DNA of 64,000 nt from Streptomyces actuosus (GCF_016921115.1 NZ_JAFFZS010000010.1:153442-217441); one strand, 5' to 3'; shown: positions 27,601 to 40,277, numbered from the stretch's first letter. Numbers and translations are program-made. The notes: generated by a model not told the origin, from the sequence alone.

Positions 27601-28695
27601 GTGAACTGGGACGACACGAACGACCCCGCCGCCTCCGCAGGGCAAGCCGGCCCCGCCGCGGACCGGCTGGTGGACTCGGTCGCCGACCGGGAGGACCAGG
27701 CCGTCGAGGCCGCTCTGCGGCCCAAGGACCTGGGCGAGTTCATCGGCCAGGAGAAGGTTCGCGAGCAGCTCGACCTCGTGCTGCGCGCCGCCCGCGCCCG
27801 CGGCGCCACCGCCGACCACGTGCTCCTCTCCGGCGCTCCCGGCCTCGGCAAGACCACCCTCTCCATGATCATCGCGGCCGAGATGGGCGCCCCGATCCGC
27901 ATCACCTCCGGCCCCGCCATCCAGCACGCCGGCGACCTCGCGGCGATCCTGTCCTCCCTCCAGGAGGGCGAGGTCCTCTTCCTCGACGAGATCCACCGCA
28001 TGTCGCGGCCCGCCGAGGAGATGCTCTACATGGCCATGGAGGACTTCCGCGTCGACGTCATCGTCGGCAAAGGTCCCGGAGCCACCGCCATCCCGCTGGA
28101 GCTGCCCCCGTTCACTCTGGTCGGCGCCACGACCAGGGCCGGCCTGCTGCCGCCCCCGCTGCGCGATCGCTTCGGCTTCACCGCGCACATGGAGTTCTAC
28201 GGTCCCGCCGAGCTGGAGCGCGTCGTCCACCGCTCGGCGCACCTCCTCGACGTCGGGATCGAGCCGGACGGGGCCGCCGAGATCGCCGGACGCTCCCGCG
28301 GCACGCCCCGCATCGCCAACCGACTGCTGCGCCGCGTGCGCGACTACGCTCAGGTCAAGGCCGACGGCGTGGTCACCCGCGAGATCGCCGCGGCGGCCCT
28401 GGCGGTCTACGAGGTGGACGCCCGCGGTCTGGACCGCCTCGACCGGGCCGTGCTGGAGGCGCTGCTGAAACTGTTCGGTGGCGGTCCGGTGGGTCTGTCC
28501 ACGCTCGCGGTCGCCGTGGGGGAGGAGCGTGAGACCGTGGAGGAGGTCGCCGAGCCCTTCCTCGTCCGGGAGGGCCTGCTGGCCCGCACTCCCCGCGGTC
28601 GCGTCGCCACTCCCGCGGCGTGGACCCATCTCGGCCTCACCCCGCCCCGTTCGGCCGCCACGGGAAACGGACAACAGGACCTGTTCGGGGCGTGA
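27601..28695 (+). CDS. ruvB: Holliday junction DNA helicase RuvB
   Basis: AAA+ hexameric motor of RuvAB. The 364-residue product shows Walker [10 protein letters not shown], Walker B LFLDEIHR, sensor GATTRAGLL and the C-terminal winged-helix region. GTG at 27601 with AAGGAGA 6-12 bases upstream. Last gene of ruvCAB. Confidence 0.97.
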   Translation: MNWDDTNDPAASAGQAGPAADRLVDSVADREDQAVEAALRPKDLGEFIGQEKVREQLDLVLRAARARGATADHVLLSGAPGLGKTTLSMIIAAEMGAPIRITSGPAIQHAGDLAAILSSLQEGEVLFLDEIHRMSRPAEEMLYMAMEDFRVDVIVGKGPGATAIPLELPPFTLVGATTRAGLLPPPLRDRFGFTAHMEFYGPAELERVVHRSAHLLDVGIEPDGAAEIAGRSRGTPRIANRLLRRVRDYAQVKADGVVTREIAAAALAVYEVDARGLDRLDRAVLEALLKLFGGGPVGLSTLAVAVGEERETVEEVAEPFLVREGLLARTPRGRVATPAAWTHLGLTPPRSAATGNGQQDLFGA

Positions 28696-28870
28696 CGGCT
28701 TCGTGACCTGGATGTCATTGGCCGCGGCAGGAACCCAGGTGCCATGCTGAGCGTTGTTCCTTGCGCGCGGACTCGCTTAGACTCCGCCGATGCCGCCCCT
28801 AGCCGGCGGTCCACATACCCCCATCCATCAGGCCGCTGCTCGCCGCGGTCGTGCGAAGGAATTCCGTCCC

Positions 28871-29371
28871 GTGAATAACATCGGCATGCTCCTCCCGTTC
28901 ATCGTGCTCATCGGGGCCATGTTCCTCATGACCCGCTCGGCCAAGCGCAAGCAGCAGCAGGCCCAGCAGATGCGCAATGAGTTGCAGCCCGGAAGCGGTA
29001 TCCGCACCATCGGGGGCATGTACGCGACGGTCAAGGAGGTCAACGACGACACGGTCCTCGTCGACGCCGGCCCCGGCGTGGAGCTCCTCTTCGCCAAGAA
29101 CGCGATCGGTGCCGTCCTCTCGGACGACGAGTACAACCGCATCGTCCACGGCGTCGAGCACGACCTGAAGTCCGACTCCGACGTCGTCCCGGACGACGCC
29201 TCTTCCCTCACCGGGGCCGACGAGCCCGCCGACGCTGCCGCCGCCTCCGACGCCCCGGCCGTCGACCTCGGCAAGGAGGACGAGGCCGAGGAGCCGTCCG
29301 ACGACACCGAGGCCAAGGCCACGGCGGACGCCGAGCCGAAGAAGACCGACGGCGGCGCCGAAGCGAAGTAG
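28871..29371 (+). CDS. yajC: Sec translocon accessory protein YajC
   Basis: Small inner-membrane protein that associates with SecDF. The 166-residue product has one membrane helix (about 4-20), a basic patch (RSAKRKQQQAQQ), the conserved cytoplasmic domain with GIRTIGGMYATV, and a long acidic Asp/Glu/Ala tail (about 97-166). GTG at 28871, with GAAGGA 10 bases upstream. It precedes secD, separated by a very stable hairpin. Confidence 0.94.
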   Translation: MNNIGMLLPFIVLIGAMFLMTRSAKRKQQQAQQMRNELQPGSGIRTIGGMYATVKEVNDDTVLVDAGPGVELLFAKNAIGAVLSDDEYNRIVHGVEHDLKSDSDVVPDDASSLTGADEPADAAAASDAPAVDLGKEDEAEEPSDDTEAKATADAEPKKTDGGAEAK

Positions 29372-29372
29372 T

Positions 29373-29417
29373 CATGTCACGCGGTGCGCGGGCCGGTCCC
29401 GCGCACCGCGTGACGTG
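29373..29417 (+). terminator. long hairpin between yajC and secD
   Basis: About 20 bp of stem (29373-29392 with 29398-29417, one G-U pair) with a 5-base loop begins just after the yajC stop codon. There is no U-tract. It may attenuate read-through or stabilise the yajC mRNA end. Confidence 0.65.
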
Positions 29418-29502
29418 CGCTTCTCGCAGGGGGTCCCCAAAAACATCATGGCCGCCGCCGCGCCCGTCCGGCGCGAGGCGGCCCGAGAGGGAGTACGAGA
29501 AG

Positions 29503-31311
29503 GTGGCAGCACCTAAAAAGGGCCGGAGCGCGAGCGCCCACAGCAAGCCCTGGCGCTCGCTGGCCCTGATCCTGATCGCCATCGCGGCGCTCACCGGAGG
29601 CATGTTCGCCACCGGTGACACCACCCCGCGACTCGGCATCGACCTTGCCGGCGGCACGAGCATCACGCTCAAAGCGGTGAACGAGCCGGGCAAGCCGAAC
29701 GCGATCAACAAGGCGAACATGAACACCGCCGTCGGCATCATCGAGCGCCGTGTCAACGGCCTCGGCGTCTCGGAAGCGGAGGTACAGACCCAGGGGAACG
29801 AGAACATCGTCGTCAACATCCCCCGGGGCACCAACGAGAAGCAGGCCCGTGACCAGGTCGGAACCACGGCCAAGCTCTTCTTCCGGCCTGTGATCAGCGG
29901 CCAGCCGGCTCCCGCGCAGACGTCCGCCAGCCCGTCGTCCTCCCCGTCGACCTCCAGCGGGACCGACTCCGGCAAGTCGGCCGCGCCGAGCGTCTCGACC
30001 ACGTCGAGCGCCTCGCCGTCGAGCGGCTCCGCCAGCCCGAGCCCCTCGGAGACGAAGCAGGGCCGCCCGCTGTCCGGCGGCCTGCTGGCAGCGGACGACA
30101 AGGCGTCGTCCTCCCCGTCGCCCTCCACCGGCGGTTCCTCTTCGCCGAGCCCGTCCACCACCGCCCCGGCGCCGAGCGGCACGGACGCCTCGGCCGGCCT
30201 GGAGGCGCAGCTGGCGGCTCTGGACTGCTCCACCCCCGAGGCTCGCGCCGCCGCGAGCGAGAAGGCCAGGGCGGCCAAGGAGACCGACAGCATCGTCGCC
30301 TGCGACCCCCGGGCCCAGCAGAAGTACGCGCTCGGCCCCGTCGCGGTGAAGGGCGAGCGGATCAAGTCGGCCGACGCGGTGTTCGACACCCAGGCGGCTC
30401 AGGGCTGGATCGTCCAGATGGACTTCGACGGCACCGGAGCGAAGCAGTTCGCCTCCGTCACCGGCGAGCTGGCCGCCAAGGCGCCGCCGCAGAACCAGTT
30501 CGCCATCGTCCTCGACGGTGAGATCGCGTCCGCTCCTTCCCTGAGCGGGGCGATCACCGGCGGCAGCGCCCAGATCACCGGTGGGTTCACCGAGCAGACC
30601 GCTCGCGACCTGGCCAACATGCTGTCGTACGGCGCGCTCCCGCTCTCCTTCCAGGAGCAGAGCGTGACCACGGTCACCGCCGCGCTCGGCGGTGAGCAGC
30701 TGCACGCCGGTCTGATCGCAGGCGCCATCGGTCTCGCGCTGGTGATCATCTACCTGGTGACCTACTACCGCGGTCTGTCCTTCATCGCGATCTTCTCGCT
30801 GCTGGTGTCCGCGATCCTCACCTACGTGATCATGTCGCTGCTCGGCCCGGCGATCGGGTTCGCCCTGAACCTGCCGGCGGTGTGCGGTGCCATCGTCGCG
30901 ATCGGTATCACAGCGGACTCGTTCATCGTCTACTTCGAACGCATCCGCGACGAGATCCGCGAGGGCCGTACGCTGCGCCCCGCCGTCGAGCGGGCCTGGC
31001 CGCGGGCCAGGCGCACCATCCTGGTCTCCGACTTCGTGTCGTTCCTCGCCGCCGCGGTGCTGTTCATCGTCACCGTCGGCAAGGTCCAGGGCTTCGCGTT
31101 CACGCTGGGTCTGACCACTGTCCTCGACGTCGTGGTGGTCTTCTTCTTCACCAAGCCGCTCATGACCATCCTCGCCCGCCGGAAGTTCTTCGCGGACGGC
31201 CACAAGTGGTCCGGCCTCGACCCGAAGAGCCTGGGTGCCAAGCCGCCGCTGCGCCGCACCCGCCGTCCCGCCGGTCCCGTCGCCGGCCCTGCCGAGACGA
31301 AGGAGGCGTGA
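29503..31311 (+). CDS. secD: protein translocase subunit SecD
   Basis: Proton-motive-force-driven subunit that pulls preproteins out of the Sec channel. The 602-residue product has a membrane helix at about 18-36, DLAGGTSITL (48-56), a large extracytoplasmic region, and five C-terminal helices with the RND-type segment around IGITADSFIVYFERIRDE. Residues of about 135-232 are a Ser/Pro/Thr-rich linker inserted in the extracytoplasmic domain. GTG at 29503 after AGGGAG; an upstream ATG at 29374 would start inside the hairpin. secF follows after 2 bases. Confidence 0.96.
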   Translation: MAAPKKGRSASAHSKPWRSLALILIAIAALTGGMFATGDTTPRLGIDLAGGTSITLKAVNEPGKPNAINKANMNTAVGIIERRVNGLGVSEAEVQTQGNENIVVNIPRGTNEKQARDQVGTTAKLFFRPVISGQPAPAQTSASPSSSPSTSSGTDSGKSAAPSVSTTSSASPSSGSASPSPSETKQGRPLSGGLLAADDKASSSPSPSTGGSSSPSPSTTAPAPSGTDASAGLEAQLAALDCSTPEARAAASEKARAAKETDSIVACDPRAQQKYALGPVAVKGERIKSADAVFDTQAAQGWIVQMDFDGTGAKQFASVTGELAAKAPPQNQFAIVLDGEIASAPSLSGAITGGSAQITGGFTEQTARDLANMLSYGALPLSFQEQSVTTVTAALGGEQLHAGLIAGAIGLALVIIYLVTYYRGLSFIAIFSLLVSAILTYVIMSLLGPAIGFALNLPAVCGAIVAIGITADSFIVYFERIRDEIREGRTLRPAVERAWPRARRTILVSDFVSFLAAAVLFIVTVGKVQGFAFTLGLTTVLDVVVVFFFTKPLMTILARRKFFADGHKWSGLDPKSLGAKPPLRRTRRPAGPVAGPAETKEA

Positions 31312-31313
31312 GC

Positions 31314-32417
31314 ATGTCGAAACTCGGCAGCATCGGCGCTCGACTGCACCGCGGTGAGATCAGCTACGACTTCATCGGTCACCGCAAGATCTGGTACGGC
31401 GTGTCCATCCTGATCACCATCACGGCCATCCTCGGCCTGGCGGTGCGCGGACTGAACATGGGCATCGACTTCGAGGGCGGCGCCGTCTTCGTCACCCCGA
31501 AGACCAGCGCCTCCGTCGCCCAGGCGGAGGGGTACGCGCGGGACGCGGCCGGCCACGAGGTGGTCGTGCAGAAGCTCGGCACGGGCGGTCTGCGCATCCA
31601 GATCGCCGGCATGGACACGGCCCAGTCCGACGAGGTCAAGCGTGAACTCGCCCAGGACCTCAAGCTCGACCCGGAGAAGATCAACGCCGACCTCGTCGGT
31701 CCCAGCTGGGGCGAGCAGATCGCCAAGAAGGCCTGGCAGGGCCTGGCGATCTTCATGATCCTCGTCGTGATCTATCTGGCGATCGCCTTCGAATGGCGCA
31801 TGGCCGTGGCGGCACTCGTCGCCCTGATCCACGACATCACCATCACCGCCGGCATCTACGCCCTCGTCGGATTCGAGGTCACGCCCGGTACGGTGATCGG
31901 CCTGCTCACCATCCTCGGTTACTCGCTGTACGACACGGTCGTCGTCTTCGACTCCCTCAAGGAGCAGACGAAGGACATCACCAAGCAGACCAGATTCACC
32001 TACAGCGAGATCGCCAACCGCTCGATCAACGGCACCCTGGTCCGCTCCATCAACACCACGGTCGTCGCGCTCCTGCCGGTCGCCGGTCTGCTGTTCATCG
32101 GCGGCGGTTTCCTCGGCGCCGGCACGCTCAACGACATCTCGCTGTCGCTGTTCGTCGGCCTCGCGGCCGGTGCCTACTCCTCGATCTTCATCGCCACGCC
32201 GCTCGTCGCCGACCTCAAGGAGCGCGAGCCGCAGCTGAAGGCCCTCAGGAAGCGGGTCCTCGCCAAGCGCGCCCAGGCCGCCGCGGCGGAGGAGACGGCC
32301 GGGGCTCGTGGCGGCGCCGGTGAGCCCGAGGGCGCCACCCCGGCGGTCGTCGGGCCGCGCAACCAGCCCACCTCCCGCGGCCGGGGCCGGGGCCGTCCCT
32401 CGGGGAAGCGCCCGTGA
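31314..32417 (+). CDS. secF: protein translocase subunit SecF
   Basis: Partner of SecD. The 367-residue product has six membrane segments, the conserved GIDFEGGAVF near the N-terminus and GYSLYDTVVVFD in helix 4-5. The C-terminal 60 residues are basic, Ala/Gly-rich and cytoplasmic. ATG at 31314 with AGGAGG at 31301-31306, overlapping the end of secD. The stop overlaps the apt start (GTGA). Confidence 0.96.
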   Translation: MSKLGSIGARLHRGEISYDFIGHRKIWYGVSILITITAILGLAVRGLNMGIDFEGGAVFVTPKTSASVAQAEGYARDAAGHEVVVQKLGTGGLRIQIAGMDTAQSDEVKRELAQDLKLDPEKINADLVGPSWGEQIAKKAWQGLAIFMILVVIYLAIAFEWRMAVAALVALIHDITITAGIYALVGFEVTPGTVIGLLTILGYSLYDTVVVFDSLKEQTKDITKQTRFTYSEIANRSINGTLVRSINTTVVALLPVAGLLFIGGGFLGAGTLNDISLSLFVGLAAGAYSSIFIATPLVADLKEREPQLKALRKRVLAKRAQAAAAEETAGARGGAGEPEGATPAVVGPRNQPTSRGRGRGRPSGKRP

Positions 32418-32953
32418 CCGACATCGAGGAGCTCCTGCTCAGCCGCATCCGCGACGTGGCCGACTACCCGGAGCCGGGCGTGATGTTCAAGGACATCACC
32501 CCGCTGCTGGCCGACCCGGCGGCGTTCACCGCGCTCACCGACGCGTTCGCGGAGATCGCCGAGCGCACCGCCGCCACCAAGGTCGTCGGGCTGGAGGCGC
32601 GTGGATTCATCCTGGGCGCCCCGGTCGCCGTCCGCGCCGGACTCGGCTTCGTACCGGTCCGCAAGGCGGGCAAACTGCCGGGAGCCACCCTCAGCCAGGC
32701 CTACGACCTGGAGTACGGCTCGGCGGAGATCGAGGTCCACGCCGAGGACCTGTGCTCCGGCGACCGCGTGCTCGTGGTCGACGACGTCCTGGCCACCGGC
32801 GGCACGGCGGAGGCATCGATCCGGCTCGTCCACCGCGCGGGTGCCGAGGTCGCCGGCGTCGCCGTGCTGATGGAGCTGAGTTTCCTCGCCGGCCGCGGCC
32901 GGCTGGAGTCGGCTCTGCGCGGCGCGCCGCTGGAGTCACTGCTGACGGTCTGA
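32414..32953 (+). CDS. apt: adenine phosphoribosyltransferase
   Basis: Salvages adenine to AMP using PRPP. The 179-residue type I PRTase has the PRPP-binding motif VLVVDDVLATGGTA and the adenine-site region GLEARGFILGAPVA. GTG at 32414 overlaps the secF stop. Its place between secDF and relA is a conserved actinobacterial arrangement. Confidence 0.96.
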   Translation: MTDIEELLLSRIRDVADYPEPGVMFKDITPLLADPAAFTALTDAFAEIAERTAATKVVGLEARGFILGAPVAVRAGLGFVPVRKAGKLPGATLSQAYDLEYGSAEIEVHAEDLCSGDRVLVVDDVLATGGTAEASIRLVHRAGAEVAGVAVLMELSFLAGRGRLESALRGAPLESLLTV

Positions 32954-32963
32954 GAGACGTGCG

Positions 32964-33010
32964 ACGCCCCTGGGGCGGGCCCGGAGGAATCCGGCGCCCG
33001 CCCCAGGCGT
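32964..33010 (+). terminator. terminator after apt
   Basis: A 12-bp perfect stem (32969-32980 with 32996-33007) with a 15-base loop, extended by ACG/CGT at its base. It separates yajC-secDF-apt from relA. Confidence 0.7.
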
Positions 33011-33067
33011 TTCTCCGGTAGACGTCCCTCACATCGGCCTGAAGGCGATGCCGGAGCCCAGGATCGC

Positions 33068-33073
33068 TACGAT
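33068..33073 (+). promoter_or_regulatory. probable -10 of relA
   Basis: TACGAT, about 50 bases before the relA start. No convincing -35 was seen. Confidence 0.4.
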
Positions 33074-33124
33074 GGGGACTCCGGAGCCTGACCGGGGGAC
33101 CCGGATCGCGCACGAGGAGTCCTC

Positions 33125-35653
<2,529 letters not shown>

Positions 35654-35680
35654 GGGCGGCGTTCACCCGTAAGGGCGAGA

Positions 35681-35722
35681 AGCAGCGTCCGGCGCACCGG
35701 GAGGGACGCGCCGGACGCTGCT
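35681..35722 (+). terminator. relA terminator
   Basis: A 15-bp perfect stem (35681-35695 with 35708-35722) and a 12-base loop, 28 bases after the relA stop. Confidence 0.8.
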
Positions 35723-35841
35723 CCGCGAGGGCCTGCCGGGGTTCTCGGCCGGTACGGCGCGAGGGCGTCCCGTACGTGGTGCGTCCGGGCGGACGCGCTC
35801 CCCGTGCGGCTCCGTGCGGCTCCGCGGCTCCGTGCGGTGAG

Positions 35842-35886
35842 CATGCCGATGGCCCCCGTACGGCGTGTACGGGAGCCATCGGCATG
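35842..35886. terminator. terminator after the DUF349 gene (possibly bidirectional)
   Basis: A 12-bp outer stem (35842-35853 with 35875-35886) continues past a mismatch into a 7-bp inner stem (35855-35861 with 35867-35873). It lies 17 bases beyond the stop of the minus-strand gene and would also stop transcription coming from relA. Confidence 0.75.
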
Positions 35887-35903
35887 GACGGGGCGAGGAG
35901 CGG

Positions 35904-37133
35904 CTAGCCGCCGAACTCCTGCAGACCCTTCAGCGCCTGGTCCAGGAGCGCCTGGCGGCCCTCCAGCTCGCGCTCCAGCTTGTCGGCCCGGGACGTGTTG
36001 CCCTGGGCGCGCGCCTGCTCGATCTGCGTCCGCAGCTTGTCCACGGCTGCCTGCAGCTGTCCGGTCAGCCCCTCGGCACGCGCACGTGCCTCCGGGTTGG
36101 TCCGCCGCCACTCGGCCTCCTCGGCCTCCTGGATGGCGCGCTCGACCGTGTGCATCCGGCCCTCGACCTTCGGCCGGGCGTCCCGGGGCACATGGCCGAT
36201 GGACTCCCAGCGCTCGTTGATCGAGCGGAACGCCGCGCGCGCGGCCTTGAGATCCGTCACGGGCAGGAGCTTCTCGGCCTCCTGGGCCAGCTCCTCCTTC
36301 AGCTTCAGGTTCTCCGCCTGCTCGGCGTCGCGCTCGGCGAACACCGAGCTGCGCGCGGCGAAGAAGATGTCCTGGGCGCCGCGGAAGCGGTTCCACAGGT
36401 CGTCCTCGTGTTCGCGCTGGGCGCGGCCCGCGGCCTTCCAGTCCGCCATCAGCTCGCGGTAGCGGGCTGCCGTCGGCCCCCAGTCCGTCGAGCCGGACAG
36501 CTCCTCGGCCTCGGCGACCAGCCGCTCCTTGGTGCGGCGGGCCTCCTCGCGCTGCGCGTCCAGTTGCGCGAAGTGGGCCTTGCGGCGCTTGGAGAACGCC
36601 GACCGGGCGTGCGAGAAGCGGTGCCACAGCTCGTCGTCGGACTTGCGGTCCAGGCGCGGCAGGCCCTTCCAGGTGTCCACCAGCGCCCGCAGCCGCTCAC
36701 CGGCCACCCGCCACTGGTCGGACCGGGCCAGGTCCTCGGCCTCGGCGACCAGCGCCTCCTTCGCCTTGCGTGCCTCGTCGGACTGCCGGGCGCGCTGCGC
36801 CCTGCGCTCCTCACGCCGCTTGTCGACGTTCTCGACGAGCTTGTCCAGCCGCGCCCGCAGCGCGGCCAGGTCACCGACCGCGTGATGGGCGTCCACCTGC
36901 TCGCGCAGGTGGTCGATGGCGATCTGGGCGTCCTTCGCCGACAGGTCGGTGGTCTGCACGCGCTTTTCGAGGAGGCCGATCTCGACAACCAGGCCCTCGT
37001 ACTTGCGCTCGAAGTAGGCCAGCGCCTCCTCGGGGGAGCCGGCCTGCCAGGAACCGACGACCTGCTCGCCGTCGGCCGTACGCACGTACACGGTCCCCGT
37101 CTCGTCGACGCGGCCCCACGGGTCGCTGCTCAC
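35904..37133 (-). CDS. DUF349-repeat protein
   Basis: Product of 409 residues made largely of charged helices. Several DUF349-type repeats are visible, each with a WK or WR and an LWxRF segment, such as DDELWHRFSHARSAF and EDDLWNRFRGAQDIF. An N-terminal segment (about 1-40) is beta-like (GTVYVRTADGEQVVGSW), and the C-terminus is coiled-coil. Function is unknown, with a cytoplasmic location expected. The GTG at 37133 is chosen for GGAGGA 6 bases upstream. Confidence 0.88.
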   Translation of the reverse strand: MSSDPWGRVDETGTVYVRTADGEQVVGSWQAGSPEEALAYFERKYEGLVVEIGLLEKRVQTTDLSAKDAQIAIDHLREQVDAHHAVGDLAALRARLDKLVENVDKRREERRAQRARQSDEARKAKEALVAEAEDLARSDQWRVAGERLRALVDTWKGLPRLDRKSDDELWHRFSHARSAFSKRRKAHFAQLDAQREEARRTKERLVAEAEELSGSTDWGPTAARYRELMADWKAAGRAQREHEDDLWNRFRGAQDIFFAARSSVFAERDAEQAENLKLKEELAQEAEKLLPVTDLKAARAAFRSINERWESIGHVPRDARPKVEGRMHTVERAIQEAEEAEWRRTNPEARARAEGLTGQLQAAVDKLRTQIEQARAQGNTSRADKLERELEGRQALLDQALKGLQEFGG

Positions 37134-37276
37134 AGCGCCTCCTCCACATGATGCCCGCGAGGGGCGTTCGCGCCCCCGGGCATCGTCCACAATTTCGTCA
37201 CCGCCAACATAGGCGACCGGCGGGTTGCCTGTCCGCATCCAGCGGCACCGAAATTTCGCCGCTGGTCACGGACGTA

Positions 37277-38101
37277 TCAGGATTTTGTGACCGTCGCCCT
37301 GTTGATCACCACGGTCGCGTTCGGCGCGGTGTTCATGGTGGTCGGGTCCGCGGGCTGGGCACCGGCCGCCGCGATCTTCTTCAGCACCGTCATCCCCTCC
37401 TTGGACACCGTACCGAAGGGGGTGTAGCTCGGCGGGAGCTGGCTGTCCTCGTACACCAGGAAGAACTGGCTGCCACCCGTGTGAGGCTGGCTCTTGTTGG
37501 CCATCGCGACCGTGCCCGCCGGGTACACGTTGCCCTTCAGGGAGCTGTCCTTGAGGTTCTCGTCGGGGATCGTGTACCCCGGGCCGCCGGTGCCCGTGCC
37601 CGTCGGGTCTCCGCACTGGAGCACGTAGATGCCGGAGTCGGTGAGCCGGTGGCACTTCGTGTGGTCGAAGAAGCCCTTGCCCGCGAGGAAGTCGAACGAG
37701 TTCACGGTGTGCGGTGCGGCCGACGCCTTCAGCGCGATGCCGATGTCACCGCACGTCGTCTCCAGCTTCATGGTGTACTTGGCCGACTTGTCGATCGCCA
37801 TCGCCGGTTCCGACTTCCAGGTCTCCGACTTGGCCTTGCCCTCGGCCGGCTTCGCGCACGGGTCCTTCGGCTTCGCCGAGGCCGACGGCGTGACCTCGGC
37901 ACCCGCGTTGGCCTTGCCGTCGTCGTCCTTCAGCACGCCGGTCGTGTACAGCGCGAGGCTGCCCACCAGAACCACGCCGAGCGCCGAACCGATCACGGAA
38001 TTGCGGATCCGTGACTTGCGCCGTGCCTCGGTGCGCCGCTGCTGCTGCCGCAAGAACTTCTCCCGGGCGAGCTGACGCCGCCGCTGCTCCTGGCTGACCA
38101 C
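37277..38101 (-). CDS. membrane-anchored cyclophilin-type peptidyl-prolyl isomerase
   Basis: Product of 274 residues. A basic N-terminus (about 1-33, many Arg) leads to one membrane helix (about 36-57), then a Pro/Lys-rich linker and a cyclophilin domain from about 105. Cyclophilin landmarks are CHRLTDSGIYVLQCGDPTGTG and GSQFFLVY. It should catalyse prolyl isomerisation outside the membrane. The GTG at 38101 (VVSQEQRRR) is favoured by GAGGAG 8 bases upstream; a GTG at 38110 is in frame. Divergent from the glyoxalase II-like gene. Confidence 0.9.
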   Translation of the reverse strand: MVSQEQRRRQLAREKFLRQQQRRTEARRKSRIRNSVIGSALGVVLVGSLALYTTGVLKDDDGKANAGAEVTPSASAKPKDPCAKPAEGKAKSETWKSEPAMAIDKSAKYTMKLETTCGDIGIALKASAAPHTVNSFDFLAGKGFFDHTKCHRLTDSGIYVLQCGDPTGTGTGGPGYTIPDENLKDSSLKGNVYPAGTVAMANKSQPHTGGSQFFLVYEDSQLPPSYTPFGTVSKEGMTVLKKIAAAGAQPADPTTMNTAPNATVVINRATVTKS

Positions 38102-38218
38102 CGGGTTCACTCCTCGAATACATCTCGTACGTCGTCTGGGGCGCGTGCGTCAGTTGAGCCGATCGCCTGCGTGTGCCCCGTACCGTATATGGGTTCGCTG
38201 AGGAATCGGCAGCGCCGG

Positions 38219-38224
38219 TAGGCT
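38219..38224 (+). promoter_or_regulatory. probable -10 of the glyoxalase II-like gene
   Basis: TAGGCT, about 58 bases before the GTG start at 38282. The -35 is unclear. Confidence 0.35.
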
Positions 38225-38281
38225 CTGACAGCAGTTGCAGCCGACCAGAACCGCCCTGTACCGACACAACGAAGGACGATC

Positions 38282-38989
38282 GTGCTCATTGCCGGGTTCC
38301 CCGCCGGGGCCTGGGGGACGAACTGCTATCTCGTCGCCCCCGCCGCCGGTGAGGAGTGCGTGATCATCGACCCGGGCCACCAGGCGGCCCCCGGAGTCGA
38401 AGAGGCGCTGAAGAAGCATCGGCTCAAGCCCGTCGCCGTCGTCCTCACGCACGGCCACATCGACCACGTCGCCTCGGTCGTCCCCGTCTGCGGCGCGCAC
38501 GACGTACCGGCCTGGATCCACCCCGAGGACCGGTACATGATGAGCGACCCCGGGAAGGCGCTCGGCCGCTCCATCGGCATGCCGCTGATGGGCGAGCTGA
38601 CCGTGGGGGAGCCGGACGACGTCCGCGAGCTGACCGACGGCCGCGAGCTGGAGCTCGCCGGGCTGAGGTTCTCCGTCGCGCACGCCCCGGGCCATACCAG
38701 GGGGTCGGTGACCTTCCGGATGCCCGAGACCGCGGAGATCCCGCCGGTCTTCTTCTCGGGCGACCTGCTGTTCGCCGGCTCCGTCGGACGCACCGACCTT
38801 CCGGGCGGCTCCATGGAGGACATGCTCGCGTCGCTGGCCCGCGTGTGCCTGCCGCTCGACGACTCCACCGTGGTGCTGTCCGGCCACGGCCCCCAGACGA
38901 CCATCGGCCGGGAGCGCGCCACCAACCCGTATCTGCGGCAGGTGGGCGCCGGCCAGGGAGCGACCGAGGCTCCCCGACGAGGAATGTGA
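38282..38989 (+). CDS. metallo-beta-lactamase-fold hydrolase (glyoxalase II-like)
   Basis: Product of 235 residues with the full metal motif THGHIDH (residues 56-62), APGHTRGS and the [16 protein letters not shown] segment of the glyoxalase II-like group. Likely a thioesterase, but the C-terminal glutathione-binding domain of true GloB is absent and actinomycetes use mycothiol, so the substrate is open. GTG at 38282 with GAAGGA 6 bases upstream. It precedes hisS by 11 bases and is probably co-transcribed with it. Confidence 0.92.
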   Translation: MLIAGFPAGAWGTNCYLVAPAAGEECVIIDPGHQAAPGVEEALKKHRLKPVAVVLTHGHIDHVASVVPVCGAHDVPAWIHPEDRYMMSDPGKALGRSIGMPLMGELTVGEPDDVRELTDGRELELAGLRFSVAHAPGHTRGSVTFRMPETAEIPPVFFSGDLLFAGSVGRTDLPGGSMEDMLASLARVCLPLDDSTVVLSGHGPQTTIGRERATNPYLRQVGAGQGATEAPRRGM

Positions 38990-39000
38990 CGAGACCTTCC

Positions 39001-40263
39001 GTGAGCACCTTCAAGGCCCCCAAGGGCACGTACGACCTGATCCCGCCGGACTCCGCGAAGTACCTCGCCGTCCGTGAGGCGATCGCCGCCCCGCTGCGCA
39101 GCTCCGGCTACGGCTACATCGAGACACCCGGCTTCGAGAACGTCGAGCTGTTCGCGCGCGGTGTCGGCGAGTCCACCGACATCGTCACCAAGGAGATGTA
39201 CACGCTGCGGACCAAGGGCGGGGACGACCTCGCCCTGCGCCCCGAGGGCACCGCCTCCGTGCTGCGCGCGGCCCTGGAGGCCAACCTGCACAAGGCCGGC
39301 AACCTCCCGGTCAAGCTCTGGTACGCCGGCTCGTACTACCGCTACGAGCGCCCCCAGAAGGGCCGCTACCGCCACTTCTCCCAGGTCGGCGCCGAGGCGA
39401 TCGGGGCCGAGGACCCGGCCCTGGACGCCGAACTGATCATCCTGGCCGACCAGGCGTACCGCTCGCTCGGCCTGAGCGACTTCCGCATCCTGCTCAACAG
39501 CCTCGGCGACAAGGAGTGCCGCCCCGTCTACCGGGCCGCCCTGCAGGAGTTCCTGCGCGGCCTGGACCTGGACGAGGACACCCGCCGCCGCGTCGACATC
39601 AACCCGCTGCGGGTCCTGGACGACAAGCGCGAGTCGGTGCAGGCGCAGCTGACCGGGGCGCCCCTGCTGCGCGACTACCTGTGCGACGCCTGCAAGGCGT
39701 ACCACGAGGAGGTCCGCGAGCTGATCGGCGCGGCCGGCGTCGCCTTCGAGGACGACGCGAAGCTGGTGCGCGGCCTGGACTACTACACACGCACCACCTT
39801 CGAGTTCGTCCACGACGGCCTGGGCTCCCAGTCCGCGGTCGGCGGCGGCGGACGGTACGACGGTTTGTCGGAGATGATCGGCGGGCCCGCGCTGCCGTCC
39901 GTCGGATGGGCCCTCGGTGTCGACCGGACGGTGCTCGCGCTGGAGGCGGAGGGCATCGAGCTCGCGATCCCGGACGCCACGTCCGTCTACGCCGTCCCGC
40001 TCGGCGAGGAGGCCCGCCGGCTGCTGTTCGCCAAGGTGACCGAACTGCGCAAGGTCGGCGTCGCCGCCGACTTCGCATACGGCGGCAAGGGCCTGAAGGC
40101 GGCGATGAAGTCCGCCAACCGCTCCGGCGCCCGCTACGCGCTGGTGCTGGGGGAGCGCGACATCGCCGAGGGCGTGGTCCAGCTCAAGGACATGGAGTCC
40201 GGGGAGCAGTCCGCGGTCGGCCTGAAGGAGATCGTGGCGGAGCTGGAGGCGCGGCTCGGCTGA
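39001..40263 (+). CDS. hisS: histidyl-tRNA synthetase
   Basis: Charges tRNA-His. The 420-residue class II synthetase shows motif 2 around [15 protein letters not shown], the histidine-binding segment [23 protein letters not shown] and motif 3 GWALGVDR, and ends with the anticodon domain. GTG at 39001. A hairpin follows. Confidence 0.97.
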   Translation: MSTFKAPKGTYDLIPPDSAKYLAVREAIAAPLRSSGYGYIETPGFENVELFARGVGESTDIVTKEMYTLRTKGGDDLALRPEGTASVLRAALEANLHKAGNLPVKLWYAGSYYRYERPQKGRYRHFSQVGAEAIGAEDPALDAELIILADQAYRSLGLSDFRILLNSLGDKECRPVYRAALQEFLRGLDLDEDTRRRVDINPLRVLDDKRESVQAQLTGAPLLRDYLCDACKAYHEEVRELIGAAGVAFEDDAKLVRGLDYYTRTTFEFVHDGLGSQSAVGGGGRYDGLSEMIGGPALPSVGWALGVDRTVLALEAEGIELAIPDATSVYAVPLGEEARRLLFAKVTELRKVGVAADFAYGGKGLKAAMKSANRSGARYALVLGERDIAEGVVQLKDMESGEQSAVGLKEIVAELEARLG

Positions 40264-40277
40264 CCCGCGCACCGACA

